In this document: in pieces, positions 24,657 to 33,574 of the stretch
Layout: each line of letters starts with the position of its first letter
How positions within the stretch are numbered: position 1 is the stretch's first letter
Source: Actinoplanes missouriensis 431
GTDB taxonomy: Bacteria > Actinomycetota > Actinomycetes > Mycobacteriales > Micromonosporaceae
Assembly: GCF_000284295.1 (NCBI RefSeq)
Contig: NC_017093.1
Coordinates: forward strand, 7,998,001-8,062,000
DNA: 64,000 bases
Direction: 5' to 3'
Made by a program: the position numbers and the translations under genes
Notes under the pieces: generated by a model
What the model saw: only the letters and a program-made list of their open reading frames with translations
Told to the model about the DNA's origin: nothing
The model's database searches: none

Positions 24657-25304
24657 GTGCTCAACGCCGCCGCCTTCCCCGTCACCCGCCCGGAATCCCG
24701 CGACGACCTCCCGCCCCGGACCGACCTGCCGACCCGGATCGCCCGGATGGTGTCCGAAGTGCTCGCTCCCGCCGTCCTGGTCGCCGCCCTGCTGATGATC
24801 GTCGGCTGGCACGCCGGCACGACCTCCGGGGCGTCGCGCTGGTGGGGTCTGCCCGGCGCGCTGTTCGCCGCGGTCATCCCGCTCGGCTACGTGCTGCACG
24901 GCGTCCGAAAAGGACGACTCACCAACCACCACATCCCGGAGCGCGCCGACCGCCGTGTCCCGCTGCTCTTCGGCACCGCGTCGCTGGCCGCCGGCCTGGT
25001 CCTGCTGATCGCACTCGGCGCGCCCCGCGAGGTGCTCGCCCTGCTCGGGGCCGGCGGGTGCGGCCTTGCCCTCTTCGCGGCCGTCACCCACTGGTGGAAG
25101 ATGTCCATCCACGCCGGCGTGGCGTCCGGCACGGTGGCCGCGCTGACCGCGGTCTACGGCCCGGTCGCGCTGCTCGGGGTGCCGCTGGTGGTGCTCGGCT
25201 GCTGGGCGCGGGTGCGGCTGACCGCGCACACGCCGGCGCAGGTGGTGGTGGGCGCGGTGGCCGGCGCCGTCATCGCCGGGACGGTGTTCCCGCTGCTGCG
25301 CTGA
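24657..25304 (+). CDS. PAP2-superfamily membrane phosphatase
   Basis: 215 residues from GTG 24657, preceded by GAGAAT six nt upstream (leaderless-type). About five hydrophobic helices. The PAP2 catalytic core is visible in shortened form: WWKMSIHAGVASG (motif 2, S-x-H) and WARVRLTAHTPAQVVVGAVAG (motif 3, R-x5-H). PAP2 enzymes dephosphorylate lipid phosphates such as undecaprenyl diphosphate or phosphatidate. Motif 1 (K-x6-R-P) is weak, so activity is likely but not certain. Overlaps the GNAT gene tail-to-tail by 35 bp. Confidence 0.65.
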   Translation: MLNAAAFPVTRPESRDDLPPRTDLPTRIARMVSEVLAPAVLVAALLMIVGWHAGTTSGASRWWGLPGALFAAVIPLGYVLHGVRKGRLTNHHIPERADRRVPLLFGTASLAAGLVLLIALGAPREVLALLGAGGCGLALFAAVTHWWKMSIHAGVASGTVAALTAVYGPVALLGVPLVVLGCWARVRLTAHTPAQVVVGAVAGAVIAGTVFPLLR

Positions 25305-25752
25305 GCGAGCGCTCGTAGCAGACCGACAGATCCGAGCCCTCGTACGCGCCGAACAGCGGAATCCGCCGGTAACCCTCGCGCTCGTAGAAGCGCATCGCGT
25401 CGGGCTGGGCGGGACCGGTCTCCAACCGGATCGTCGTCCAGCCGCGCTCCACCGCGGCCTCCTCCAGCGCCCGCAGGATCGCCGTGGCGATGCCCGAGCC
25501 GCGGGAGTGCGGAGACACGTACATCCGCTTGATCTCCGCGCTCGTCGCGTCCAGTCGGCGCAGCGCACCGCAGCCGACCGCCCGCCCGCCGGAGACGGCC
25601 ACCAGGAACAGATCGATGTCGGCAGCCGACGGCGGCATGCCCGGCTCGTGGTCGCCGGTGCCGTAACGGGCGTCCAGCTCGGCGCGCTGCGCAGCCCGCA
25701 GCGCGGCACCGTCCGGATCGTCCCAGGCGCGGACCTCGACGGAGACACTCAT
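25270..25752 (-). CDS. GNAT-family N-acetyltransferase
   Basis: 160 residues, AAGGAGG five nt before the ATG. The acetyl-CoA loop reads R-x2-G-x-G/A (SPHSRGSGIATAILRALE) near residues 80-96, preceded by the beta-4 strand ATSAEIKRMYV; the C-terminal RFYEREGYRRIPLFGAY is the typical GNAT closing strand. Likely acetylates a small amine or a protein N-terminus. Divergent from a tetR gene and separated from it by two tandem palindromes, so it is the probable target of that regulator. Confidence 0.85.
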   Translation of the reverse strand: MSVSVEVRAWDDPDGAALRAAQRAELDARYGTGDHEPGMPPSAADIDLFLVAVSGGRAVGCGALRRLDATSAEIKRMYVSPHSRGSGIATAILRALEEAAVERGWTTIRLETGPAQPDAMRFYEREGYRRIPLFGAYEGSDLSVCYERSLSAAAGTPSRR

Positions 25753-25766
25753 GGTGCCCTCCTTTC

Positions 25767-25795
25767 GTAACAGGCGTTACGGTAACATCCGTTAC
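25767..25795. promoter_or_regulatory. Tandem GTAAC-N4-GTTAC operators between GNAT and tetR
   Basis: Two perfect 5-4-5 repeats, GTAAC-AGGC-GTTAC (25767-25780) and GTAAC-ATCC-GTTAC (25782-25795), 15 bp apart centre to centre. The second abuts the tetR GTG start. This fits cooperative binding by TetR dimers and shuts off both divergent genes. Confidence 0.65.
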
Positions 25796-26431
25796 GTGGC
25801 CAGATCAGCAGACCGCTCAGCACAGGGCGAGGCGTTGTCCCGGGCCGTGTGGAGCGTGCTCGCCGAGCAGGGGCTGGAACGACTCACCGTCCGCGCCGTC
25901 GCCGCCGCCGCCGGCTGCACGACCGGCCTGGTGATGCACCGCTTCCCGAACCGGCAGGCCCTGCTGCTGCACGCCCGCCGGCTGCTGCACGAGACCACCC
26001 GGGCCCGGGTCGAGTCCCTGGAGTCCTCGGCCGCCGGCCCCCGGGCCGCCCTGCGCGCGATCCTGCGCCAGGGCATGGCGCTCGACGAGCAGACCCGGCA
26101 GGAGGCGATCGTCTGGATGGGCTTCCTGGCGGCCGCCGTGACCGACGACGATTTGATCGAGGAGCACCGCCGCAACAACCGCGCCTGGCGCGCCCGCATC
26201 GAGCGCCTGGTGGCGGCAGCCGCTCCGGAGTGGACACCCGAGCGGGTCGCGACGGTGGCGCTGGCCCTGATCACGATGACCGAGGGCGTCGCCGCGTACG
26301 CGGCGGCCGATCCCGGCGCCTTCCCGGCGGCGGCCCAGGAGGCCATGCTGGACGCGGCCCTGACAGCCCACGACCTGGCCCCTGATCCGCACCGGCTTGC
26401 CTCGCCCTCGACCTGCCCTGAGTTACCGTGA
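25796..26431 (+). CDS. TetR-family regulator divergent from GNAT gene
   Basis: 211 residues from GTG 25796. The open frame continues upstream through the operators, but the GTG directly after the second palindrome is the sensible start and would give a leaderless message. HTH at about 12-58 (LTVRAVAAAAGCTTGLVMHRFPNRQALL). The C-terminal part (VWMGFLAAAVTDDDLIEEHRR) resembles the BetI/TetR_C_6 type. Likely represses itself and the acetyltransferase. The nuclease gene at 26437 follows within 5 bp. Confidence 0.85.
   Translation: MARSADRSAQGEALSRAVWSVLAEQGLERLTVRAVAAAAGCTTGLVMHRFPNRQALLLHARRLLHETTRARVESLESSAAGPRAALRAILRQGMALDEQTRQEAIVWMGFLAAAVTDDDLIEEHRRNNRAWRARIERLVAAAAPEWTPERVATVALALITMTEGVAAYAAADPGAFPAAAQEAMLDAALTAHDLAPDPHRLASPSTCPELP
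26424..26429 (+). promoter_or_regulatory. -10 hexamer, leaderless start of Uma2 gene
   Basis: TACCGT ends 7 nt before ATG 26437 and overlaps the end of tetR. This supports ATG 26437 over the GTG at 26428 that would overlap the tetR stop. Confidence 0.35.
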
Positions 26432-26436
26432 GGGGC

Positions 26437-27018
26437 ATGACCGCGGTGCCCGAGTGGATGCGCCCGCCCCGGCCCGAGGGGTGGTATGCCGACGATCTCG
26501 ACTACCTTCCGGAGGCGCCGCGGCACACCGAGCTGATCGACGGAGCGCTCGTCTTCATGATGTCTCCCCAGCGGGCCTGGCACAGTCGGGCCGTCTCCGC
26601 CTTGCTGATCACCCTCCTCGATCAGGCACCGACGGGTGTCGAGGTGGAGCGCGAGATGACGATCCGGCTCGACGACCGAAACCGGCCCGAGCCCGACCTT
26701 CTCGCCACCAGGGCACCTTTCTACGACCCGAACCGCACCTACTACACGCCCGACCAGGTGCTTCTCGTCGTCGAGGTGGTCTCCCCGGAGTCAGCGCACC
26801 GCGACCGAACGGTCAAGCTCCGCAAATACGCGGAAGCCGGCATTCCGTACTATTGGCGCGTGGAGGACGAGGACACGTCGCCGGTCGTCCACGCCTACGA
26901 ACTCGACGGGCCGACCCGCGCCTACGCGCCGAGCGGCATCCATCGCCACGAGCTGCGGACCAGCACGCCGTTCCCCATCGAGATCGACCTGGACGGGTTG
27001 GTCCCCGGCGCTCGTTGA
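26437..27018 (+). CDS. Uma2-family (DUF820) PD-(D/E)XK nuclease-like protein
   Basis: 193 residues. The DUF820/Uma2 pattern is present: ELIDGALVFMMSP, RPEPDLLATRAP with the catalytic D, LLVVEVVSPES with E-x-S, then K in TVKLRKYAEAGIPYYW. This is the restriction-endonuclease-like core. The family is abundant in cyanobacteria and actinobacteria, often in mobile or multi-copy contexts, and its biological role is unsettled. GTG 26428 is an alternative start coupled to tetR. Confidence 0.85.
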   Translation: MTAVPEWMRPPRPEGWYADDLDYLPEAPRHTELIDGALVFMMSPQRAWHSRAVSALLITLLDQAPTGVEVEREMTIRLDDRNRPEPDLLATRAPFYDPNRTYYTPDQVLLVVEVVSPESAHRDRTVKLRKYAEAGIPYYWRVEDEDTSPVVHAYELDGPTRAYAPSGIHRHELRTSTPFPIEIDLDGLVPGAR

Positions 27019-27026
27019 ATCTGCCC

Positions 27027-27251
27027 TCACACCGCCACGAGCCGGATGCGATCACCGCAGAGCTTGCTCATATCCTCGATGTCCGAGGTCAGCATGACCA
27101 CGGGGCGGTGCTGCCGCAGCGCAGCCTCGGCGACCGCCGCGTCGATGGCTGCCCTCGCGAGCGATCGGGCAAAATCCGACCAGTCCTCGGCGGACTTGTC
27201 GGGCGCTCCAGCGACTGGGTGAAGGCGTGGGCGTGTGGCACGGGTCGCCAA
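27027..27251 (-). pseudogene. Truncated VapC/PIN-domain remnant
   Basis: The minus-strand frame ends in AIDAAVAEAALRQHRPVVMLTSDIEDMSKLCGDRIRLVAV, which matches the last third of actinobacterial PIN proteins (A-I-D-A-x-V-A..., V-L-T-S-D-x-x-D-M...L). The N-terminal two thirds, with the first catalytic Asp and Glu, are missing; the upstream stretch to about 27318 does not restore them in any frame. Best read as the decayed end of a toxin gene beside the Uma2 gene. Confidence 0.5.
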
Positions 27252-27382
27252 GCGAACGCACCGCGATCGCGGCCCGTCCGGTGGTTACAACTGTGACCAC
27301 CGGGGCCGCTTCGGACATGGGGCTGCCAGAATCGGCGATTCGATAAGCAGGTGATGCACGGATCGAGTGGGGAGGCGGTCAG

Positions 27383-27619
27383 GTGGCTGAGGTGAGGCCG
27401 CTATGGGAACGCATCCCGCACCGTCCCAGCGCTGAAGAGATCGAGCAGGCCGACCGCATCCAGCAGGTGCACGCCGACTGGGTGCGCGAGCACGCCGACG
27501 AGATGCCGTTCGACTCCGAAGGGCGGCGCGCGGGTAGCGACTATCCGCTGCACTACGTCGACGTGGAGGCCTCTGGCGAGGCGCTCGACGATCTGAAGTG
27601 GCAAATTGGGCCGGCCTGA
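27383..27619 (+). CDS. Small hypothetical protein
   Basis: 78 residues from GTG 27383, backed by a near-perfect Shine-Dalgarno GGGGAGG seven nt upstream. Acidic, helical N-terminal half (SAEEIEQADRIQQVHADWVREHADEM), then GRRAGSDYPLHYVDVEASGEALDDL. No recognised domain. It resembles small orphan proteins found beside XRE regulators in Streptomyces-like genomes, but no function can be assigned. Confidence 0.55.
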   Translation: MAEVRPLWERIPHRPSAEEIEQADRIQQVHADWVREHADEMPFDSEGRRAGSDYPLHYVDVEASGEALDDLKWQIGPA

Positions 27620-27766
27620 CCTGCGCCTGGGCGAGAGCAGCCGAAAGGGAGTCGGGCCAGCACGGCAACGTCCTGGTGGAAGCGTCGTTGGTGGTACGGC
27701 GTCCGGTAGTACCGCGGCCGGATGATCGGCCACGAATGTTCGTCCGATCGCCCAACCTCGGCGCAG

Positions 27767-27788
27767 CTATCCACAGCGTTGTGGACAT
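27767..27788. promoter_or_regulatory. Inverted DnaA-box-like pair (TCCACA-GCGT-TGTGGA)
   Basis: CTATCCACA and TGTGGACAT face each other across 4 bp. Each is one base off the DnaA boxes TTATCCACA and TTGTCCACA. It lies in the 242-bp gap before the XRE gene and could equally be the operator of that regulator. Confidence 0.35.
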
Positions 27789-27861
27789 TGACGTACCGTC
27801 GATGTTGGCGGTCGGAGTAGAGACCGGCCGCCACACCCTGACCTCTACCAGGGGAGCACGG

Positions 27862-29049
27862 ATGACGACCGGGCGAGAGACGTTTGTGCAAGCCCTGGCC
27901 CGTTTCCAGGGCGCAATGTCATTGCGAGAACTAGCTCGCCGGGCCCGCATAGACGCCGGGCACCTCTCCCGTGTCGCGCGAGGCGTACGCCCACCCCACG
28001 CCGATCTGGCCCGCGCCCTGGACCGAGCGCTGAATACCGACGGCCAGCTGGAGGCCCTCGTCGAGCGGAAGCCCGCACGGTTCGAGGTCGACGACTTCCG
28101 ACCCTGGGAAACCGCCGAGCTCCTCGGCCGAATCCGCGCCGGCGCTATCAACAACGGCACCATTGAATCCCTCGAGGCCACAGTGATCGAGCTGTGCTGC
28201 GAGTATCCGACCCGGGACGCCCATAGCCTGCGTCGGGAGGCGCACATCTGGTTGGGGGAGATCGATCGGCAGCTGCGCAAGCCGGTCGGTCTCGCCGCAC
28301 ACGAGGGCTTACTGCACGCCGCCGGCTGGCTGGCCCTGCTGACCGGATGCTTGGAGTACGACATGGGTCAGCGGGCGGCTGCGGAGGCAACCCGGGTGGC
28401 CGCGCGGCAGCTCGGGGAGGAGGGCGGAAACCCCGAGATCGTCGGCTGGAGTTTCGAGATGTCGGCGTGGTTCGCGCTGACCCAAGGCAGGCTCGGCGCG
28501 GTCCTCGACGCTGCACGGGCCGGCCAGGCGGCCGCACCCGGAGGTTCAGCAGCCGTGCAACTCGCCGGGCAGGAGGCGAAGGCCGCCGCCCGGCTCCGCG
28601 ACAAGGAGGGTGTCCGGGATGCCCTGGAGCACGGTCGAGTCCTGCTCGCGTCACGGCCGGCACCGTCCCGGCCGGACCACCACTTCATCGTCGACCCGGC
28701 AAAGTGGGACTTCTACGCGATGGATGCCTACCGCCTTGCTGGCGACGATGCGCGGGCAGCGCAACACGCGCGGACCGTGCTGCAGCTCGGGTCGAGTGCC
28801 GACGGAGAGCTGGCGCCGATGCGGATGACGGAGGCTCGGCTGACGCTCGCCGCCGTCGCGGCCCGCGGCGGGGACCTGGAACAGGCCGTCACGGCAGGCA
28901 TCGGGGCTCTCAGTGGTCAGCGCAAGTCCCTTCCGTCACTGCTGATGGTCGGCGGAGAACTGGACGCCGAGCTGCACAGCCGGTACCCGGGCGAGTCCGG
29001 GCCCGCGGACTTCCGGGAAGCACTCCGATCGGTCGCTGCCGGTACGTGA
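27862..29049 (+). CDS. XRE-family HTH regulator with TPR-like C-terminal domain
   Basis: 395 residues from ATG 27862 (GGGGAG five nt upstream). HTH at about 16-70 (MSLRELARRARIDAGHLSRVARGVRPPHADLARALDRAL), followed by about 300 residues of helical repeats with Ala/Leu periodicity (GWLALLTGCLEYDMGQRAAAEA, then FEMSAWFALTQGRLGAVLDAARAGQ). This architecture is common in actinobacterial XRE regulators (including those near DUF397 genes or in BGC/mobile regions) where the TPR part binds a peptide. Followed by three tiny overlapping genes. Confidence 0.85.
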   Translation: MTTGRETFVQALARFQGAMSLRELARRARIDAGHLSRVARGVRPPHADLARALDRALNTDGQLEALVERKPARFEVDDFRPWETAELLGRIRAGAINNGTIESLEATVIELCCEYPTRDAHSLRREAHIWLGEIDRQLRKPVGLAAHEGLLHAAGWLALLTGCLEYDMGQRAAAEATRVAARQLGEEGGNPEIVGWSFEMSAWFALTQGRLGAVLDAARAGQAAAPGGSAAVQLAGQEAKAAARLRDKEGVRDALEHGRVLLASRPAPSRPDHHFIVDPAKWDFYAMDAYRLAGDDARAAQHARTVLQLGSSADGELAPMRMTEARLTLAAVAARGGDLEQAVTAGIGALSGQRKSLPSLLMVGGELDAELHSRYPGESGPADFREALRSVAAGT

Positions 29050-29218
29050 GCGGTCCTGTTGCCAACGTTGCCAAATGCCGGCATCGGGCACCCGGCAGCG
29101 CGCCACTACTCCACCTCGCGTGATCGCTCGGTGACGATCAGGCTGCGACGGCACGGTTCGCCCACCTCCATGGAAAGCCCGTGCCATCGCACCCCCGGCG
29201 CCCGGCTCGGTGGAGGCG

Positions 29219-29434
29219 ATGAGCGTGACCAGGTACGAGATCGAGCACCAGCCCCGACGGCTGCGGGCGCGGCCGTGGCGGATGGTCTGCGCCTACGACG
29301 GCATGCCCTGGCCGTGCATCGGTCAGCGCGCCCTGTGCAAGGCGGGATGCTGCGACCACGACTCCGATACGTTCCTGGAGCTGGTCGACGCGCTCGGTCC
29401 CTTCGCCCCCGCCTGGGCGCGGAGGATGCGATGA
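29219..29434 (+). CDS. Small Cys-rich hypothetical protein
   Basis: 71 residues from ATG 29219; GTG 29225 fits the GGAGG at 29212-29216 better and would shorten it by two. Four Cys in C-x-x-Y-x7-C, then ALCKAGCC, suggest metal binding, with an Arg-rich N-terminus (RRLRARPWRM). It is the first of three genes linked by ATGA overlaps. Not recognised. Confidence 0.5.
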   Translation: MSVTRYEIEHQPRRLRARPWRMVCAYDGMPWPCIGQRALCKAGCCDHDSDTFLELVDALGPFAPAWARRMR

Positions 29435-29658
29435 GCCTCCGGACTATCCGACGACACTCCTGGCCGCTCGACGCCGAGGCCGCGACCGAGCTGCTGCAAG
29501 CCGACCTGCCGGGCTGGGTCGTGACCTACCGACCCGGCTTGCCCGGCATCTTCTGGGCCGAGCGGCTGCGCGAGACCGGCTCCTCGGCCGTGTGGTGCTC
29601 GGACCCGGCCGGCGTCTACGCCACTATCGAGAACCTGTGCGACGAGGACACGCGATGA
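29431..29658 (+). CDS. Small hypothetical protein
   Basis: 75 residues, ATGA overlap with the genes on either side and GGAGG upstream. One compact globular domain is likely (ELLQADLPGWVVTYRPGLPGIFWAERL, conserved-looking Trp residues), no membrane segment or motif I recognise. The overlap pattern shows it is co-translated with a zinc-finger protein, so the two probably act together. Confidence 0.5.
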   Translation: MSLRTIRRHSWPLDAEAATELLQADLPGWVVTYRPGLPGIFWAERLRETGSSAVWCSDPAGVYATIENLCDEDTR

Positions 29659-29915
29659 GCGGCGAGCCGGAGAACCTCGCCCACCGCAATCGCCGGCTTC
29701 CCGGAGTTCTCGAAGAGTGCGAACGTCTGGACGCGGCCGGAGACCTCTCGGAGCGCTGCCCGCGATGCACATCCGGCCCGGGGACTCCTTGCGTCAACCT
29801 GTTCACCGGCACGCTCAAGGCCGAGACCTGCTGGTCCCGTCGCACGCTGCGGGGCGATGACGTCGAGCTGCCCGCTCACCTGATCGCCCCGCTCGCCGAT
29901 GCGCCCCGCCCCTGA
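29655..29915 (+). CDS. Small phage-type zinc-finger protein
   Basis: 86 residues, ATGA overlap with the preceding gene. The core CPRCTSGPGTPCVN then a C about 14 residues later follows the DNA-binding phage zinc-finger pattern C-P-x-C-x5-G-x-P-C...(H/C), with the final His replaced by Cys. Such modules occur in actinophage and integrative-element proteins. With the XRE gene this argues that 27.4-29.9 kb is a small mobile-element-derived cassette. Convergent with ychF. Confidence 0.55.
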   Translation: MSGEPENLAHRNRRLPGVLEECERLDAAGDLSERCPRCTSGPGTPCVNLFTGTLKAETCWSRRTLRGDDVELPAHLIAPLADAPRP

Positions 29916-29930
29916 CGCGTTGTGGCGGTA

Positions 29931-31016
<1,086 letters not shown>

Positions 31017-31039
31017 GGAACGCCAGTCTACGGGTTGGG

Positions 31040-31834
31040 TCAGGCGAAGAAACGACGCAGTTCGGCTGCGACCAGTTCCGGCCTGCCGCTGTCGTCAGCG
31101 GCGAGATGGCCCACGCCGGTCAGGGTTACCCGCCGCACTCGCGGCAGGACCGGCTCGAGGCCGTTCAACACCCCGATCAGGTACGCCGGTGAGCGGTCCC
31201 CGCCAAGCAGGAGCGTCTCGGCGGTGACGGCCCGGTACGTGTTCAGCGGGCCGGCCGCGTCGTCGACCACCGCCGCGTCCAGGCGCATCGTGGGGACCAG
31301 TTCGGCGAGCTCGCGGCCCCGGCCACCGCGCATGGCGAGACCGGCGAGCGGGATCAGCGCCGCCCGGGGCACATGCCGGAACTCGCCCGTGCCCTTCGTG
31401 ACGGTCACGAACGCGGCCGCGCGGTGACCACGGGACAGCTCTTTCTCGTACCGGGGAAGCCAGGAGGTCGGGTCGTGAGCGCCGTGCTTGAGCGGCGGCT
31501 CGTAGAGCGCGAGCCGCTCGATCGGCAGCTCCATGGCCGCGCGCAGGGCGACGACCGCGCCCGAGCTGAGCCCGAACACGTGCCGTGCCCCGGTCTCGTC
31601 GAGCACCGCCCGCAGGTCGTCGATCTCCGCGCGCAGGCCGTGACCGGTAGCGGCCGGACCGCTGTGGCCGCGACCACGGCGGTCCGGGACGTAGACGGTG
31701 TGCGTCGCGGAGAGGAGCCGTGCGAGCTTCGTGAAGTTCGCCGACGTCTGCATGCCGCCGTGCAGGAGCACGACCTTGGGGCCACCGCCGAAGGTGCGCC
31801 ACGCGATGTCCGTTCGTTGCGCCACAACATCCAT
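31040..31834 (-). CDS. Alpha/beta hydrolase
   Basis: 264 residues. Alpha/beta-hydrolase fold: oxyanion loop LLHGGMQTS near residue 22, DRRGRGHSG near 52, nucleophile elbow GLSSGA near 94 (Ser), late Asp in LLGGDRSPAY and His near the end (GVGHLAADD). The substrate (ester, lactone, epoxide) cannot be told. Control is informative: two identical palindromes cover its promoter, whose -10 is placed to give a leaderless mRNA beginning at the ATG. Confidence 0.85.
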   Translation of the reverse strand: MDVVAQRTDIAWRTFGGGPKVVLLHGGMQTSANFTKLARLLSATHTVYVPDRRGRGHSGPAATGHGLRAEIDDLRAVLDETGARHVFGLSSGAVVALRAAMELPIERLALYEPPLKHGAHDPTSWLPRYEKELSRGHRAAAFVTVTKGTGEFRHVPRAALIPLAGLAMRGGRGRELAELVPTMRLDAAVVDDAAGPLNTYRAVTAETLLLGGDRSPAYLIGVLNGLEPVLPRVRRVTLTGVGHLAADDSGRPELVAAELRRFFA

Positions 31835-31836
31835 GC

Positions 31837-31880
31837 GTCAACCATAGTTGACATATTCCACCGCGTCAACCTAAGTTGAC
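31837..31880 (-). promoter_or_regulatory. Double operator and promoter of the hydrolase gene
   Basis: GTCAAC-CATA-GTTGAC (31837-31852) and GTCAAC-CTAA-GTTGAC (31865-31880) are perfect 6-4-6 repeats 28 bp apart. On the minus strand TTGACG (31869-31864) and TATGGT (31846-31841) are 17 bp apart; the -10 lies in one operator and the -35 in the other. The ATG follows 6 nt after the -10. Confidence 0.65.
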
Positions 31881-31944
31881 AACGGTACGGTGATGTCCGA
31901 AACCCGCCAGCCACGCCGGTGGGCGGCAGAGCAGACTCGGGGAC

Positions 31945-33453
31945 ATGGAGCTGGACTTCGAGCGTTGCTACCGGGCCGTCGACAGCCGTGACCAGCGGTT
32001 CGACGGATGCTTCTACACGGCCGTGCGCACCACCGGGATCTACTGCCGGCCCTCCTGCCCCGCCGTCACGCCGAAACGCCAGAACGTCACGTTCTACCCC
32101 AGCGCGGCCGCGTCCCAGCGCGCCGGATACCGGGCCTGCCGCCGCTGCCGGCCCGACGCCGCACCCGGCTCCCCCGAATGGGACATGCGCGCCGACACGA
32201 TCGGCCGCGCCATGCGGCTCATCGGCGACGGCGTCGTCGACCGGGAAGGCGTCGCCGGGCTCGCCAGCCGGCTCGGATACACCGAACGGCACCTCAACCG
32301 GATGCTCACCGCGGAACTCGGCGCCGGGCCGCTCGCCCTCGCCCGGGCCCAGCGCGCCCAGACCGCGCGGATCCTCGTCGAGACGACCGACCTCGGGCTC
32401 GCCGACATCGCGTTCGCCGCCGGATTCGGCAGCGTGCGGCAGTTCAACGACACGATGCTCGAGGTGTACGCGGTGTCACCGAGCCAGCTGCGCAACCAGC
32501 GGCCCGCCGCCGCACGGGGCGAAGCCGGGGTGATCAATCTGCGGCTCGCCTATCGGCCGCCGCTGCACGCCGGGTCACTCCTTGAATTCCTGGGAGCGCG
32601 GACCCTGCCGGGGGTGGATGAGCTGTGCGGTGACACGTACCGGAGGGGGATGGTCTTGCCGCATGGAAGCGCGACCGTTGCGCTGAAGCCCGCGGAAAGG
32701 TGGGTTTTCGCGACGCTGCGGCTGAGCGATGTGCGGGATCTGGCGCCGGCGGTGGCGCGGTGCCGGCGGTTGTTCGATCTCGATGCTGATCCGGTGGCGG
32801 TGGACGGGATGCTGGGGGCCGAGGGGGCGTTGCGGGAGGTGGTGCGGGGGGAGCCGGGGGTGCGGGTGCCGCGGGCGGTGGATGGGTTCGAGATGGCGGT
32901 GCGGGCTGTGGTGGGGCAGCAGGTGAGCGTTGCGGGGGCGCGGACGACGCTGGGCCGGATTCTGCGGGCCGCCGCGATCGTGGACAGTCCGGTGGCCCTC
33001 GAAGAGGGCCCCTCCCCCGCCTCCCGACCTACCGCCCTACCGACGCCCACCGACACCACCGCAGCCACCACCGCACTCACCGGCTTCCCACCGGCAAGCG
33101 CCATAGCCGCCCTCCCCGACTCCGCGTTCGGGATGCCCGCCACCCGCCGCACCACGATCCGCGCCCTGGCGACCGCGGTAGCCGACGGCAAACTGGACCT
33201 GGAGCCCGGCGCGGACCGCACCGAGACCACCGCCCGCCTGATGGAACTCCCCGGCATCGGCCCCTGGACAGCCGGTTACGTCGCCATGCGCGCAGTAGGC
33301 GACCCCGACGTCTTCCTGGAGACCGACCTGGCGGCTCGCCGCGGCGCGGCCGCCCTGGGTCTCCCCGACACACCCCGTGAGCTGGCAGAACACGCGGAAC
33401 GCTGGCGACCTTGGCGGTCCTATGCGCTGATCCGTCTCTGGCGTGCTGCCTGA
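31945..33453 (+). CDS. Ada-AlkA fusion: methyl-phosphotriester sensor/activator plus 3-methyladenine glycosylase
   Basis: 502 residues. N-terminal AdaA zinc site C34, C38, C65, C68, where the first Cys accepts a methyl group from DNA phosphotriesters, then an AraC-type HTH (about 95-180), then an AlkA glycosylase part (about 190-502) with a helix-hairpin-helix LPGIGPWTAGYVAMRA and catalytic Asp in FLETDLAAR. A Pro/Thr/Ala-rich insert of about 35 residues (near 353-385) interrupts the glycosylase. Senses alkylation and removes 3-methyladenine. Next to ogt, with two DnaA boxes between. Confidence 0.93.
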   Translation: MELDFERCYRAVDSRDQRFDGCFYTAVRTTGIYCRPSCPAVTPKRQNVTFYPSAAASQRAGYRACRRCRPDAAPGSPEWDMRADTIGRAMRLIGDGVVDREGVAGLASRLGYTERHLNRMLTAELGAGPLALARAQRAQTARILVETTDLGLADIAFAAGFGSVRQFNDTMLEVYAVSPSQLRNQRPAAARGEAGVINLRLAYRPPLHAGSLLEFLGARTLPGVDELCGDTYRRGMVLPHGSATVALKPAERWVFATLRLSDVRDLAPAVARCRRLFDLDADPVAVDGMLGAEGALREVVRGEPGVRVPRAVDGFEMAVRAVVGQQVSVAGARTTLGRILRAAAIVDSPVALEEGPSPASRPTALPTPTDTTAATTALTGFPPASAIAALPDSAFGMPATRRTTIRALATAVADGKLDLEPGADRTETTARLMELPGIGPWTAGYVAMRAVGDPDVFLETDLAARRGAAALGLPDTPRELAEHAERWRPWRSYALIRLWRAA

Positions 33454-33485
33454 CGACGCTACCGCCCGCCGACGCCCCGCGGGAG

Positions 33486-33511
33486 TTGTCCACATTCCCG
33501 GGTTGTCCACA
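33486..33511 (+). promoter_or_regulatory. Two perfect DnaA boxes (TTGTCCACA)
   Basis: TTGTCCACA at 33486-33494 and again at 33503-33511, same orientation, 17 bp start to start. This nonamer is the actinobacterial (Streptomyces-type) DnaA-box consensus. The pair lies in the 121-bp gap between the ada-alkA and ogt genes. No other origin feature is nearby. Confidence 0.6.
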
Positions 33512-33574
33512 GGCCGGCCTGCGGCGGCAGGCGTTTCCGGCAAGGCTGTGCCCCCCGATCGTGAGGAGAGAGCG

